A stretch of DNA of 64,000 nt. It comes from Artemia franciscana. Taxonomy: Eukaryota; Arthropoda; Branchiopoda; Anostraca; Artemiidae. Of this stretch, positions 1-9,591 are shown piece after piece (within the stretch, counting starts at the first letter, position 1; the number at the start of each line of letters is the position of its first letter). The position numbers and the translations under genes are program-made. Location: contig NC_088873.1 of assembly GCF_032884065.1 (NCBI RefSeq), positions 38,985,823 to 39,049,822 of the forward strand, read 5' to 3'. The notes under the pieces were generated by a model, which saw only the letters and a program-made list of their open reading frames with translations, did not search any database and was not told the origin of the DNA.

Positions 1-1118
1 TTTTTTTAGTTTTTTTTCTTTTTTAGTTATTTTAGTTTTTACCTTTTTTAGTTCTTTTTAGTTTTTTAGCTTTTTTCAGTTTTTTTTATTAGTTTTTAGT
101 TTATTTTATGGTTTTTCCTTTTTTAGTTTTTTTTAGTTTTTTACTTTTTTTCTTTTTAGTTTTTTTTATTGGTTTTTGCCTTTTTTTAGCTTTTTTATTT
201 TTTTTTTCGTTTTTTCTTTTTAGTTTTTTTTGTAGTTTTTATCTTTTTTATTTTTTTTTTATTTTTATTCATATTGTTTAGCTTTCTTTTTATCTTTTAT
301 TTTTCAGTTTTTTCCTTTTTATCTTTTATTTTTCAGTTTTTTCCTTTTTTTTATTTTTTTTCTTTTTTAGTTTTTAGTTTTTTTTTAGTTTTTTACCTTT
401 TTTTAGTTTTTTTAGTTTTTTCAGTTTTTTAGCTTTTTTAGTTTTTTTTATTAGTTTTTAGTTTTTTTTGTAGTTTTTGCCTTTTTTTAGTTTTTTCAGT
501 TTTTTTTAGTTTTTAGTTTTTTACCTTTTTTTAGTTTTTTTTAGTTTTTTAGCTTTTTTAGTTTTTTTTCTTCTTTTGTATTAGTGTGAAATAATTCAGA
601 CGTCATATGCACCTGATCCACAGATCCACAGACAGACAGACAACTTATTTTTATATATATTATTCATATTTTTTAGCTTTCTTTTTATCTTTTATTTTTC
701 AGTTTTTTCCTTTTTATCTTTTATTTTTCAGTTTTTTCCTTTTTTTTTAGTTTTTTTCTTTTTTAGTTTTTAGTTTTTTTTTTAGTTTTTTACCTTTTTT
801 TAGTTTTTTTAGTTTTTTCAGTTTTTTAGCTTTTTTAGTTTTTTTTATTAGTTTTTAGTTTTTTTGTAGTTTTTGCCTTTTTTTAGTTTTTTCAGTTTTT
901 TTTTAGTTTTTAGTTTTTTACCTTTTTTTAGTTTTTTTTAGTTTTTTAGCTTTTTTAGTTTTTTTTCTTCTTTTGTATTAGTGTGAAATAATTCAGACGT
1001 CATATGCACCTGATCCACAGATCCACAGATCCACAGACACCTTATTTTTATATATATAGATAAGATATAATCTGGCGTAACGGACAGACAACTTATTTTT
1101 ATATATATAGATATATAT

Positions 1119-1179
<61 letters not shown>
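1..1179. repeat. T-rich Helitron-associated low-complexity block with tandem duplication and TA microsatellite
   Basis: The first kilobase consists almost entirely of variants of TTTTTTAG, TTTTTAC and TTTTTCAG. A block of about 394 bp is tandemly duplicated: the text starting at 267 recurs at 661, and the text starting at 563 recurs at 957. Each copy ends in a short non-repetitive piece with CAGACGTCATATGCACC, CCACAGATCCACAG and ACTTATTTTTATATATA. Closely related text precedes the Helitron 3' end at 4420-4490, so I infer this block derives from the subterminal part of the same Helitron family. A (TA)n run fills about 1107-1179. Short ORFs here are isoleucine/tyrosine read-through of the microsatellite and are not genes. 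Confidence 0.75.
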
Positions 1180-1180
<1 letters not shown>

Positions 1181-1340
1181 TAGCTGTTGGGGTGGCGCTT
1201 CGCGCCACCCCAACACCTAGTTGGTGGGGCGCTTCGCGCCCCCCCAAGCCCCCCCGCGCGCGTAAGTCGTGACGCGCCATATTAGTTACGCGCCATTGTA
1301 GTTGTGTCCCTGTGTCCCACCTGTGAATATAGATAGATTT
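1180..1340 (-). mobile_element. Helitron 3' terminus, minus orientation, with two successive hairpin-CTAG ends
   Basis: On the minus strand this piece has the GC-rich tail also seen at 4558-4604 (CGCGCG, G run, GCGCGAAGCGCC, CCAACTAG), with CTAG at 1217-1220. It is followed at once by a second terminator: a perfect 13-bp stem (1186-1198 with 1202-1214, loop TTC) and another CTAG at 1180-1183. The sequence beyond is TATATA, as expected for Helitron insertion between A and T. Rolling-circle Helitrons end in a short GC hairpin followed by CTRR. I read this as a Helitron end with a second terminator added outside the ancestral one. Confidence 0.75.
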
Positions 1341-1512
1341 ATATATGTGTTTCAAACTACGTAAAAATTGCGAATATACAACATTCTTGGCTTTCCCACT
1401 ACTGGGAGCTTTCCGTTTCCAATTCCCAGCAATTGATCTGAAAATGTTTGACCAGAGTCATCGTTACACAGACAGACAACTTATTTTTATATATATAGAA
1501 GATATATATATC

Positions 1513-1609
<97 letters not shown>

Positions 1610-1610
1610 T
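1341..1610 (+). mobile_element. Helitron subterminal fragment with TA microsatellite
   Basis: Unique-looking text at 1380-1470 (containing TTTCCCACTACTGGGAGC and GTTTGACCAGAGTCATCG) leads into ACAGACAGACAACTTATTTT at about 1470. This is the same subterminal motif found at 4440-4470, and a (TA)n tract to about 1606 follows. The microsatellite sits exactly where the family carries TATATATATAGAAGAT, so it probably expanded from that seed. There is no credible coding content. Confidence 0.6.
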
Positions 1611-1663
1611 TTTTAATTTTTTGTAGTTTTTACCTTTTTTAGTTTTTTCTTCTTTTATATTAA

Positions 1664-1744
1664 TGCTAAAACCAAGGTTCAAACCTGGAGCCTCTCGGAG
1701 CTAGAACCTGAAACATAACGCTTTACCAACTCAGCTACTTCGGC
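1664..1744 (-). pseudogene. tRNA-like sequence with a long variable arm
   Basis: Read on the minus strand, this 81-nt segment contains a perfect A-box (TAGCTGAGTTGG) and a near-consensus B-box (GGTTTGAACC). It has a 5-bp T-arm (CCAGG/CTTGG, 7-nt loop) and an acceptor stem that pairs with one mismatch and wobbles (GCCGAAG/TTTTAGC). The spacing leaves room for a long variable arm as in Leu/Ser tRNAs (AGCTCC...GGCT). The anticodon stem does not pair convincingly, so I call it a tRNA pseudogene or tRNA-like promoter module rather than a gene. It lies inside Helitron-family sequence. Confidence 0.5.
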
Positions 1745-1784
1745 GTGAATACATTCGTTTTGAGCAGCTTCCTCGGGTGTTGCC

Positions 1785-1910
1785 ATTGTTGTCCTGGTCG
1801 TCATTTATATTGCCTGTGTCCCGGTCGTCATTTTTGTCCCGGTATCCCAGTCTGTAATTTCTCCTTGAGTGTCCCGGTCGTTATTTATATTCCCTCTGTC
1901 TATATATATA
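1785..1910. repeat. Degenerate short tandem repeat in Helitron 5' region
   Basis: Four to five imperfect copies of a unit resembling GTCCCGGTCGTCATTTATAT occur between 1785 and 1910, immediately upstream of the Helitron Rep remnant. The repeat replaces the region where the N-terminal part of the Rep protein would be expected. Confidence 0.6.
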
Positions 1911-1929
1911 TGATATTGTTGTAAAAAAT

Positions 1930-2472
1930 ATGATACATGGACCTTGCAGTGCACTGAACGAAAATTCACCATGCATGGCCAAAGGAAGGTGCACAAAGTA
2001 ATATCCTCGACTTTTAGTACCCAACACAATTACTGGCAATGATGGTTACCCACAATATAGAAGAAGATCTACTGAAGATGGCGGTAAAACAGCAATAATA
2101 AAGAAGCGTAACGGTACCACCATCGAAGTAGATAACCAGTGGGTTGTTCCATATTCCCCATTATTATCAAATACATTTAATGCACACATAAACGTTGAAT
2201 ACTGTAACTCCGTAAAGGCAATCAAATACATATGTAAATACGTCAACAAAGGCAGTGACATGGCAGTTTTTGGCTTGCACTCCGAAATCAAAGATATCGA
2301 CGAAATCGTACAATATCAGGCTGGAAGATACATAAGCAGTAATGAAGCTGTTTGGCGAATTCTTTCATTTCCGATACATGAACGTAGTCCAGCTGTTGTT
2401 CACTTAGCGGTACATTTACAGAATGATAACGTGTTTATTTTTCGGAATCCAACGTGCAACAAAGAGCCCTGA
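1930..2472 (+). pseudogene. Helitron replication-initiator (Rep) region, broken fragment
   Basis: A frame from the ATG at 1930 reads MIHGPC, then SPCMAKGRCTK, an in-frame TAA near 1990, then DGYPQYRRRS, WVVPYSP, HINVEYCNSVKAIKYICKYV and RYISSNEAVWRIL, to a stop at 2472. These blocks are those of the Helitron-like N domain that precedes the helicase in autonomous Helitrons. The upstream portion with the HUH nuclease signature is absent, replaced by short tandem repeats. One in-frame stop plus the 5' loss make it non-functional. It joins the helicase frame at 2713 through a degraded stretch. Confidence 0.85.
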
Positions 2473-4287
2473 ATCCACCGGATACAAAGTTAACTGCTTT
2501 CTTTTCGCTATGCAAAAATGATTCTTTTGCAAAAAAAACTGCTGTATACTGAAGTGCCTTCGTATTACACGTGGAATACTAAAAATAAAGTATTTTAACG
2601 TCGAAAACAGGGTAAGTCAGACGACGGCCAACCTACCATCTTCAAAGATACCACGATATGACTCTTCACCGTTCACCCCAATCAACATGAATACTTCTTT
2701 CTACGCCTGCTTTTGGTGAATGTACCTGGTCCGACGTCCTTTGAGTATTTGAGAACTGTAAACGGTACTATACATGACACTTACCGTAGTGCATGCCAAG
2801 CTCTGAATTTATTGGAGAATGACCGACACTGGGATAACTGCATCAATGACGCGTGCGAAACGTCAACACCAAGTCAAATTCGTGCATTGTTTGGAATCAT
2901 ACTAACAACTTGCTCTCCTTCAGCTCCTACAGAGTTATGGGAAAAATATAAATCGAAAATGTCCGAATATATACTCCATCGAAAACGGTTAGAGACGTCA
3001 GATATGACTTTTGGTTTTACATCAGAAATTTATAACTACACTTTAGTTATTATAGAAGATTTGTGCGTATGTATGGCAAACAAACCTCTTCAGGATTTGG
3101 GAATGCCTTCACCTAATCGTACCGCTGCTGTTTCGACATGTGTAGAATTGGATCGTGAACAAAGTTACAGTACGAGTGATCTATTGTCGCATGTACAAAA
3201 TAACATTTCCAAGTTAACGTCGGAACAAAAAGACATTTATGATACGATAATGGATTGTGTCGATAACAACGTTGGAGAAATTTTCTTTTTGGATGCACCA
3301 GGAGGTATAGGTAAAACATTTGTTATAAAACTGATTCTGGCATCAATTCGATTAAAAAATTATATAGCGTTGGCAATTGCGTCGTCCGGAATAGCCGCAA
3401 CGTTGCTGCCTGGTGGAAGAACTGCTCATCCCGCTTTGAAATTGCCTCTGAATTTGCATTCTACAGAAACTCCCACGTGCAATATTTCCAAATCATCTGG
3501 GATGGGTAAAGTATTGCAGCAATGCAAACTTATTATTTGGGACGAGTGCACAATGGCACACAAAAAATCGCTCGAGGCTCTGGATCAATGTTTGAAAGAT
3601 TTGCGAGGAAATTCGAAACCCTTTGGCAGCACATTAATATTGCTTGTGGGAGATTTCAGGCAAACATTACCTATAATACCTAGATCAACTCCTGCAGACG
3701 AAATGAATGCTTGCCTGAAAAATTCTAATTTATGGGCACACGTAAAAACATTAAAATTAACTACAAATATGCGTGTCCGATTGCAAAACGATGACTCTGG
3801 TCAAACATTTTCAGATCAATTGTTGGCAATTGGAAACGGAAAGCTCCCAGTAGACTCAATTTCAGGACGTATACAACTACCTGCTGAATTCTGTAATTTA
3901 GTGACGTCCAAAAATGAATTGATTGAAAAAGTATTTCCGAACATTCTAAACAATTATAAAAATAATAAATGGCTAAGTGAAAGAGCGATTCTTACACCCA
4001 AAAATATAGACGTCCACGAAATCAACAATATTATTTTGACCAAGATTCGAGACCAGGCAGTCCTTTACAAGTCAGTCGACACAGTTTTGGAACCAAATGA
4101 GGCGGTTAATTATCCATCTGAATGTTTAAATTCCGTGGATCTTTCAGGGTTTCCACCACACGTGCTACAACTAAAAATAGGCGTACCAATAATATTGTTA
4201 CGTAACATAGACCCACCAAAGCTTTGCAATGGCACGCGACTTAAAAATCTTCACGTGCCAAGCATGCTAAAGCTCAACAATTTATAA
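2473..4287 (+). pseudogene. Helitron PIF1-type helicase, 3'-truncated
   Basis: 2473-2712 still encodes recognisable pieces (PPDTKLTAFFSLC, YYTWN) with stops and shifts. From 2713 an open frame of 524 codons begins at a TTG, so that is not a natural start. It carries the Helitron/PIF1 helicase blocks in order: GPTSFEYLRT near the start, Walker A DAPGGIGKTF (about residue 195), IASSGIAATLL, the DEAD-like IIWDECTMAHK, LVGDFRQTLPII, LTTNMRV, and SGFPPHVLQLKIG...NGTRL near the end. The protein stops just after NGTRL, so the final motifs (TINKSQGQ type) are missing. The helicase would unwind DNA during rolling-circle transposition; this copy is dead. Confidence 0.92.
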
Positions 4288-4403
4288 TAAACCTCAAAAT
4301 TTTAAGTATCTGTTTTAAGGTTTTCGAATTACTTTAATCTATTGTCAAAATATTTCGAAATATTTATGCAATTCCCAGTTTTTACATTTTAGTTTGTTTT
4401 CTT

Positions 4404-4604
4404 TTGCTTCTTTATTTTTCAGACGTCAAATGCAAACCCTCAACACAAAAATACATACAACTTATTTTTATATACATAGAAGATACAATCTGGCGTAACA
4501 GACATAGTGTAACAGACATATACACACATACACAGACACACATACAACTTAATTTAACGCGCGCGGGGGGGCTTGAGGGTGCGCGAAGCGCCCCCACCAA
4601 CTAG
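4404..4604 (+). mobile_element. Helitron 3' terminal region
   Basis: After the truncated helicase, the subterminal motif (CAGACGTC, ACAACTTATTTTTATATA, GATACAATCTGGCGTAAC) leads to a GC-rich segment. It ends in a hairpin (GGGTGCGC/GCGCCCCC with one mismatch, loop GAA, 4577-4595) and CCAACTAG, with CTAG at 4601-4604. This is the canonical Helitron 3' end and matches the inverted copy at 1217-1257. The base after CTAG is A rather than T, so the target dinucleotide is not perfect. Confidence 0.85.
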
Positions 4605-5274
4605 AGTAATAAATAGATTTATCAGGTAAAATTTTGGTTTCACCAGCTATAATAGTGCGTAATATAAAATTAAAAATTTTAAGAAATAAAAAGTAAGAAA
4701 CGGTAAAAACTCGAAATGCAGATGAATTGAGCCATAATATGAATTCTGGAAATCCTGTTGGTTTTCTATATACAATGGAAAATTTCAATTTATGATAAAA
4801 ATTACAAGGCTAGTTTATAGTCCTAATACTTTCAAGATGGCTTCACGTAGGACTGTCTACAAACTAATCATGAAACATCCTTTTCAGAGCCAATCGTTGG
4901 ATTGATCCATGCTCAGAAGTGATACCAAATTAATTAAAAAAAATGAAGCAACCACCCTAAAATCCTTTATTTCCTATACTGTAAAAGTGTTCTATATTGA
5001 AAAAGCTTTTGAAAAACTCCTATATGGTTGGTTTTTGAATAAAGCACTAATTTCCTCTAATCATAAACACATGGTAAACATAATTAGTTTGTTTATTTGC
5101 GCTAGTTTTGCTGATATACAAGTTAGATAGACGGTGAACCAACAATTTCTGTTCGTTTCAACTTAACTTTATACTTTCCTCGGAAAAAACTGTTCAATTA
5201 AACAACCTGTCAAGAGGTTCCAATATTAGATATGATGATTGGTATCTCTAATTTCTTGATATTCTTATTGCTTT
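4605..5274. other. AT-rich stretch, nothing recognised
   Basis: I see no coding, RNA or repeat signature. Short ORFs here have biased composition and no recognisable motif. Confidence 0.5.
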
Positions 5275-5560
5275 TTGTTTAAATATCATCTGGGACTAGT
5301 TGAAATGAAGATCTCAAAGCGTCTGAGAATTTTGAGGAAGCTAAGATACATTTTTACTAGATCTATTCTAAAAGTTCTTCTTCATTGCTTATTTATGTCT
5401 CAAGTCTCTTATTATCCTGCTATATGGATGCCAACTCTTTCTTTTTTTTTTAGACCTCTATCAAAGTTACATGCAAAAGTAAGGTTGCTTATACAGGATA
5501 GAAATAGTTCTACAACTAACCCTTTATTTGATTTAAAGTCACTTCACATTCTTTGTGTGT
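5275..5560 (+). pseudogene. LINE reverse-transcriptase thumb fragment
   Basis: The frame reads ISKRLRILRKLRYIFTRSIL, then LFMSQVSYYPAIW and KVRLLIQDRNSS...NPLFDLKSLHIL. This is the pattern after the RT palm in CR1/jockey-type LINEs: start of the thumb, a tract like 'SLIHSHLxYxxxIW', then a tract like 'QKKAIRxI...TNPLF..LxIL'. The catalytic palm is not present upstream, so this is a short dead fragment. Clade assignment is inference. Confidence 0.65.
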
Positions 5561-5929
5561 CTTTTGGAGGAAATTTCAACTTGTTGGAGTTGATTTCCCA
5601 CAGCATTCATTGGTTCAACTCCCAAACAGCCACAGTGAGACACTTGAATTGTCAACAAAGAAAGTAATCTTTGGAAATATTTTAACCATATTTCCTTTGA
5701 AAAAATGTAAGCCCATTTCTTGAGCAGAAAGCATTTGCAAAATATATCCTGTCTTGGGATATGAAAATCTTCCCAATATAACATTAATGGAACCAAATTA
5801 CCGGAAGATATTATTTCCCATGGTAATGTAACTGAGGAAATATACGGAGAATATTTTTCTAATCAAAGTTTCAATTTGATGAAGACTTGATTTATTTTTG
5901 CTAGGTTCCACAAAGAAGCTGTGCTTGTA

Positions 5930-7114
5930 TATTTTGTGTATCTCCACATATCTAATGAGATTACTACTTTTAGAAAAGATCTTACCACATGTATTGAGAT
6001 TACTACTTTTAGAAAAGATCTTACCACATGTATTGTGCTTTTATTGCTTTTCACTTATGTGGGTTCTCATGTGTAAGGCAAGATTGTTCTCCCGAGTAAA
6101 ACTGCGCTTATATACGTCACTCTTGAGTGGACTTTACTGGTGTGAGCTCTAAGGTATATGGCATTCTTATAACTAAAAGTACTCTTGCATACGCCAAACT
6201 TGAATTGCTTTTCCCTATATATGACAAGAATGTTTTTCTCATTACAAATGTGCTTGCATGTGTCACATATGAATGGCTTTTCACCGGTGTGGGTCCTCAA
6301 GTCTGTGGAAAGATTACTCATGTTTTTAAAACTGCGCTTTCGCACGTCACAGTTGAAAGGATTTTCACCGATGTGAGTTCTTATGTATATGGCAAGGTAA
6401 CCCTCGTCATTAAAACTGCCCTTGGATAAGTCACCCTAGAATGGCTTTTCATTGGTATGGATCCTGAGGGGTCTGGCGAAATTACTTTTGTCATTAAAAC
6501 CGCCTTTGCATACATCACAATTAAGTACCGTTACACCGGTGTGGGTTCTTTTGCGTCTGGGGAGAGTACTCTTCTGATTAAAACTGCACTTACATACCTC
6601 ACACTTGAATGGCTTTTCACCGGTGTGGGTTCTCATATGTGCGGAAAGATGACTCTTGCTATTAAAGCAAGACGCTTTCGCTTGCAAGCGTCACAATTGA
6701 ATGGCTTTTCACCGGTGTGGGTTCTCATGTGCATGGAATTATGGCTCTTGTTATTAAGCCTGCGCTTGCATACGTCACACTTGAACGGCTTCTCACCAGT
6801 GTGGATCCTCACATGTTCAATGAGATGCTCACTTCGAGAAAAGCTTTTATTACATGTAGTGCACTTGTATGGCTTTTCACCGGTGTGAGTTCTCATATGT
6901 CTGGTGATTAAATGTGCGCTTGCATACGTCACACTTGAATGGCTTTTCAGCAGTGTGGGTTCTCATGTGAATGACAAGAGTTGTCTTATGTCTAAAACTG
7001 CACTTGCATACTTCACACTTGAACGGCTTCTCGCCAGTGTGGATCCTCACATGTTGAATGAGATGCTCACTTCGAGAAAAGCTTTTATTACATGTAGTGC
7101 ACTTATATGGCTTT
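5930..7114 (-). pseudogene. Decayed 3' half of C2H2 zinc-finger array
   Basis: Finger after finger is recognisable on the minus strand (EKPFKCDVCKR, HMRTHTGEKP, EKPYKCTTCNKSFSRSEHLI) but in changing frames. Frame breaks include the 14-bp deletions near 7144 and 6904, an insertion-like change near 6670, and stops near 6430. At the far end NTCGKIFSKSSNL is tandemly duplicated (about 5956-6034). Spacing remains 84 bp per finger. Because the breaks are downstream of an intact seven-finger ORF, this is either readthrough remnant of the same gene after truncation or the tail of a dead copy. I infer an originally longer (more than 15-finger) protein. Confidence 0.85.
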
Positions 7115-8179
7115 TCACCGGTGTGAGTTCTCATTTGTCTGGTGATTAAATGTGCGCTTGCACGCGTCAAACTTGAATGGCTTTTCAGCAGTGTGGGTTC
7201 CCATGTGAATGACAAGAGTTTTCTTATGTCTAAAACTGCACTTGCAAACTTCACACTTGAACGGCTTCTCGCCAGTGTGGATCCTCACATGTTGAATAAG
7301 AAGCTCATTTCGAGAAAAGCTTTTATTGCATGTAGTGCACTTGTATGGCTTTTCACCGGTGTGGGTTCTCATATGTCTGGTGAGTGTATTCTTTTGATTA
7401 AATGTGCGCTTGCATACTTCACACTTGAACGGCTTTTCAGCCGTGTGGGTTCTCATGTGAATGACAAGAGTTTTCCTATGTCTAAAACTGCACTTGCATA
7501 CTTCACACTTGAACGGCTTTTCAGCAGTGTGGGTTCTCATGTGAATGACAAGAGTTTTCCTATGTCTAAAACTGCACTTGCATACTTCACACTTGAACGG
7601 CTTCTCGCCAGTGTGGATCCTCACATGTTGAATGAGAAGCTCATTTCGAGAAAAGCTTTTATTACATGTAGTGCACTTGTATGGCTTTTCACCGGTGTGC
7701 GTTCTCATATGTCTGGTGAGTGTATTCTTGTGACTAAATGTGCGCTTGCATACGTCACACTTGAACGGCTTGTCACTGGTGTCTGTCTCCGCATATTGAA
7801 TGAGATAACTATCTTGAAAAAAACTATCATTGTATGCATCACACTTAAAAGGTATATCGGCGTTATAGAAAGTCTGGTGTCCATTATTTTGAACTATTAG
7901 GTGTCTAGCATGAATATTGCTTATAGATCGTCTCTCGTCATTTCGAAAAGATGTTTCATTTTTCTGATTTTCTGTGTCCTCTTCTTTTTTTTCTGGTAGT
8001 TTCTTCAGCTGGTTATTCAGCTTCTTTGTGGCTGGAATTTCTTCTAAAATGTCTACTGATGAGATATTTGCATTCGACTGATCAGTTTTAGTATAGTCTG
8101 TTCGAAACCGATTGTTGTGATTAGTGTCATTTCGAAATATGATCTCATTATCAGAGCCTTGTTCATTCATTGATTTCAT
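7115..8179 (-). CDS. C2H2 zinc-finger protein, possibly truncated gene or recent pseudogene
   Basis: 354 codons on the minus strand from an ATG at 8179, preceded by an in-frame TAA about 25 bp upstream. Residues 1-125 are acidic and polar without fingers. One degenerate finger follows (second Cys replaced by Tyr), then seven good C2H2 fingers (CX2C...HX3H) joined by TGEKP or TAEKP linkers, and a broken final finger where a 14-bp deletion shifts the frame. Fingers 3 and 4 are identical at the protein level, and finger pairs recur in the same order, showing expansion by duplication. Such proteins are typically nuclear DNA-binding regulators. It lacks a KRAB or ZAD domain that I can see. Alternative: 5' part of a dead retrocopy, since no intron is evident. 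Confidence 0.7.
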   Translation of the reverse strand: MKSMNEQGSDNEIIFRNDTNHNNRFRTDYTKTDQSNANISSVDILEEIPATKKLNNQLKKLPEKKEEDTENQKNETSFRNDERRSISNIHARHLIVQNNGHQTFYNADIPFKCDAYNDSFFQDSYLIQYAETDTSDKPFKCDVCKRTFSHKNTLTRHMRTHTGEKPYKCTTCNKSFSRNELLIQHVRIHTGEKPFKCEVCKCSFRHRKTLVIHMRTHTAEKPFKCEVCKCSFRHRKTLVIHMRTHTAEKPFKCEVCKRTFNQKNTLTRHMRTHTGEKPYKCTTCNKSFSRNELLIQHVRIHTGEKPFKCEVCKCSFRHKKTLVIHMGTHTAEKPFKFDACKRTFNHQTNENSHR

Positions 8180-9290
8180 CTTTGAGGGTTCAAATTTTGA
8201 TTAACTTCATTTTCTTCGAGCTTTAAGTGAAAGTTGAGATGCCAAGCAAAGTGGGAATTAACATTAAAAAAGAGTTTTTTCAATCAAAGCTGTTGTGCTA
8301 ATCTGTTTTAGGTTTCATGACAAAAAGAAATAATTCTTTACTTTAAGGATTTTGATTATAAATTGGTGCATTAAATAATTTTGACCTTGCTTTTTTAATT
8401 CGATTCATCATTTATGACGAAAGTCAATTTAATTTAATTATCATGGATGTAGCAGTAGCTGCAGTCTAGTAAAAAAACAAATCACTCTAACATCGAAAAT
8501 AAAATGTTTTAAGGAAAACAAAAATTGACAAATATTTCTTATGCAACATTATTTTGAAAATTGTAATTTTCATTCAGATTCATCTGAAAATTACTTTGTA
8601 ATTACGAAAAGAACCTCTGAGAGTAAAAAAATTCTGATGCCGTAAAAAATGAAATTCAGTAAAATAAAATTGTGACATTGATTAATTAATTAATTTCTTT
8701 AATCTGTGTCTTATACCATAACAAAACTATTGAGTTAAATAATACAGAAAGAGATTTAACTACAACTATACAACAAAGAAATTAACTAAACAAACATAAT
8801 CAAGGGTGGTGAGGCAAAAATAAGCAAAGGCCAGAATACTGCAGCTCACCATACAGGACGGCCAGATTTGCAAGTGAATCGGGTACTCCAAACTTATGAG
8901 ATAATTTTACTATTGCTATTCCAAGAGATACAGTAAAAACGTACAATATCTAAATCAAAAGACAGGATTAGCTTAACATTTTTCTCCTTTAAATCAAGAT
9001 AAAGACCCGGAAGTTAGAGGAGAGAATTACATCAAAAACTAGAATAAAGCCTACCCAGCTCTCGCCTATTATTCCTCCCTCGAGTAGCTAGAGATTTCCG
9101 CTTAACTGGACCCAAATTTTCCATGAATATGCATAAGTCACATGACCAAACTTTTGAATACGTAGGCGCCAACCTCTCTACTCCTGTGTGTAAACGTAGT
9201 ATATTAGAAGTGGCATTTTCTCGTGTTAGACGACAATGAATATTAAAATTTTTGCTACCACTTGAAAATGAATGACGAGCAAATAATAAC
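8180..9290. other. AT-rich intergenic region, nothing recognised
   Basis: Upstream of the zinc-finger ORF. No coding-like frame, RNA fold or repeat family stands out apart from a short TTAATTAATTAATT run near 8680. Confidence 0.5.
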
Positions 9291-9362
9291 AGCAGCTTGG
9301 CGCAGCGGAAGCGTGCTGGGCCCATAACCCAGAGGTCAGTGGATCGAAACCGCTAGCTGCTA
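9291..9362 (+). tRNA. tRNA-iMet: Initiator tRNA-Met (CAT)
   Basis: A 72-nt cloverleaf with every stem closed: acceptor AGCAGCT/AGCTGCT (7 bp, discriminator A), D-stem GCGC/GCGT, anticodon stem CTGGG/CCCAG and T-stem AGTGG/CCGCT with one G-T pair. The anticodon CAT is at 9323-9325 in loop CCCATAA. Initiator hallmarks of animals are visible: A1-T72, the three G-C pairs closing the anticodon stem, C33 instead of T33, and T-loop ATCGAAA lacking the usual TTC. It delivers Met-tRNA to the ribosomal P site through eIF2. A T6 run follows two bases later. Compared with the usual animal sequence, the acceptor and T stems carry changes that preserve pairing. Confidence 0.95.
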
Positions 9363-9364
9363 AC

Positions 9365-9370
9365 TTTTTT
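9365..9370 (+). terminator. RNA polymerase III terminator of tRNA-iMet
   Basis: A run of six T residues begins three bases after the tRNA discriminator base, the normal Pol III stop signal. Confidence 0.85.
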
Positions 9371-9375
9371 AAGTC

Positions 9376-9512
9376 CTGTGGTGGCGCAGTGGATTTGACC
9401 TTAGCTTGGTAATACGGGACCCAGAGATCGAATCACGCTGTAGGAATGCACTGCAGGGCCGACGCAGGGACCTTAGTAGTCAAGAAGCGTCGTTAATTCT
9501 TAAATAAATAAT
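9376..9512 (+). mobile_element. tRNA-derived SINE
   Basis: Begins with an A-box (TGGCGCAGTGG) and, about 48 bp later, a B-box-like GATCGAATCAC. A tRNA-unrelated body follows, with an A-rich tail ending in TTCTTAAATAAATAA. The spacing and order are those of a Pol III SINE. It lies 14 bp from the iMet tRNA. The parent tRNA cannot be named from the degenerate head. Confidence 0.65.
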
Positions 9513-9591
9513 GTTTCCTGGAAAGAAGCCTTGACAACTACCAGTCAAAGGTTTTTTGTTTTGTTAATTAAAAGAGGGCCTTTCCGAAGCC

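Noticed and set aside
938-1626. Iso/Tyr-repeat ORFs
   Set aside because: Translation of TA microsatellites.
6127-7900. Long plus-strand ORFs (up to 252 codons) opposite the zinc fingers
   Set aside because: They are antisense shadows of the 84-bp finger repeat.
9032-9325. 97-codon minus ORF overlapping the initiator tRNA
   Set aside because: Runs antisense through a tRNA gene and has no recognisable motif.
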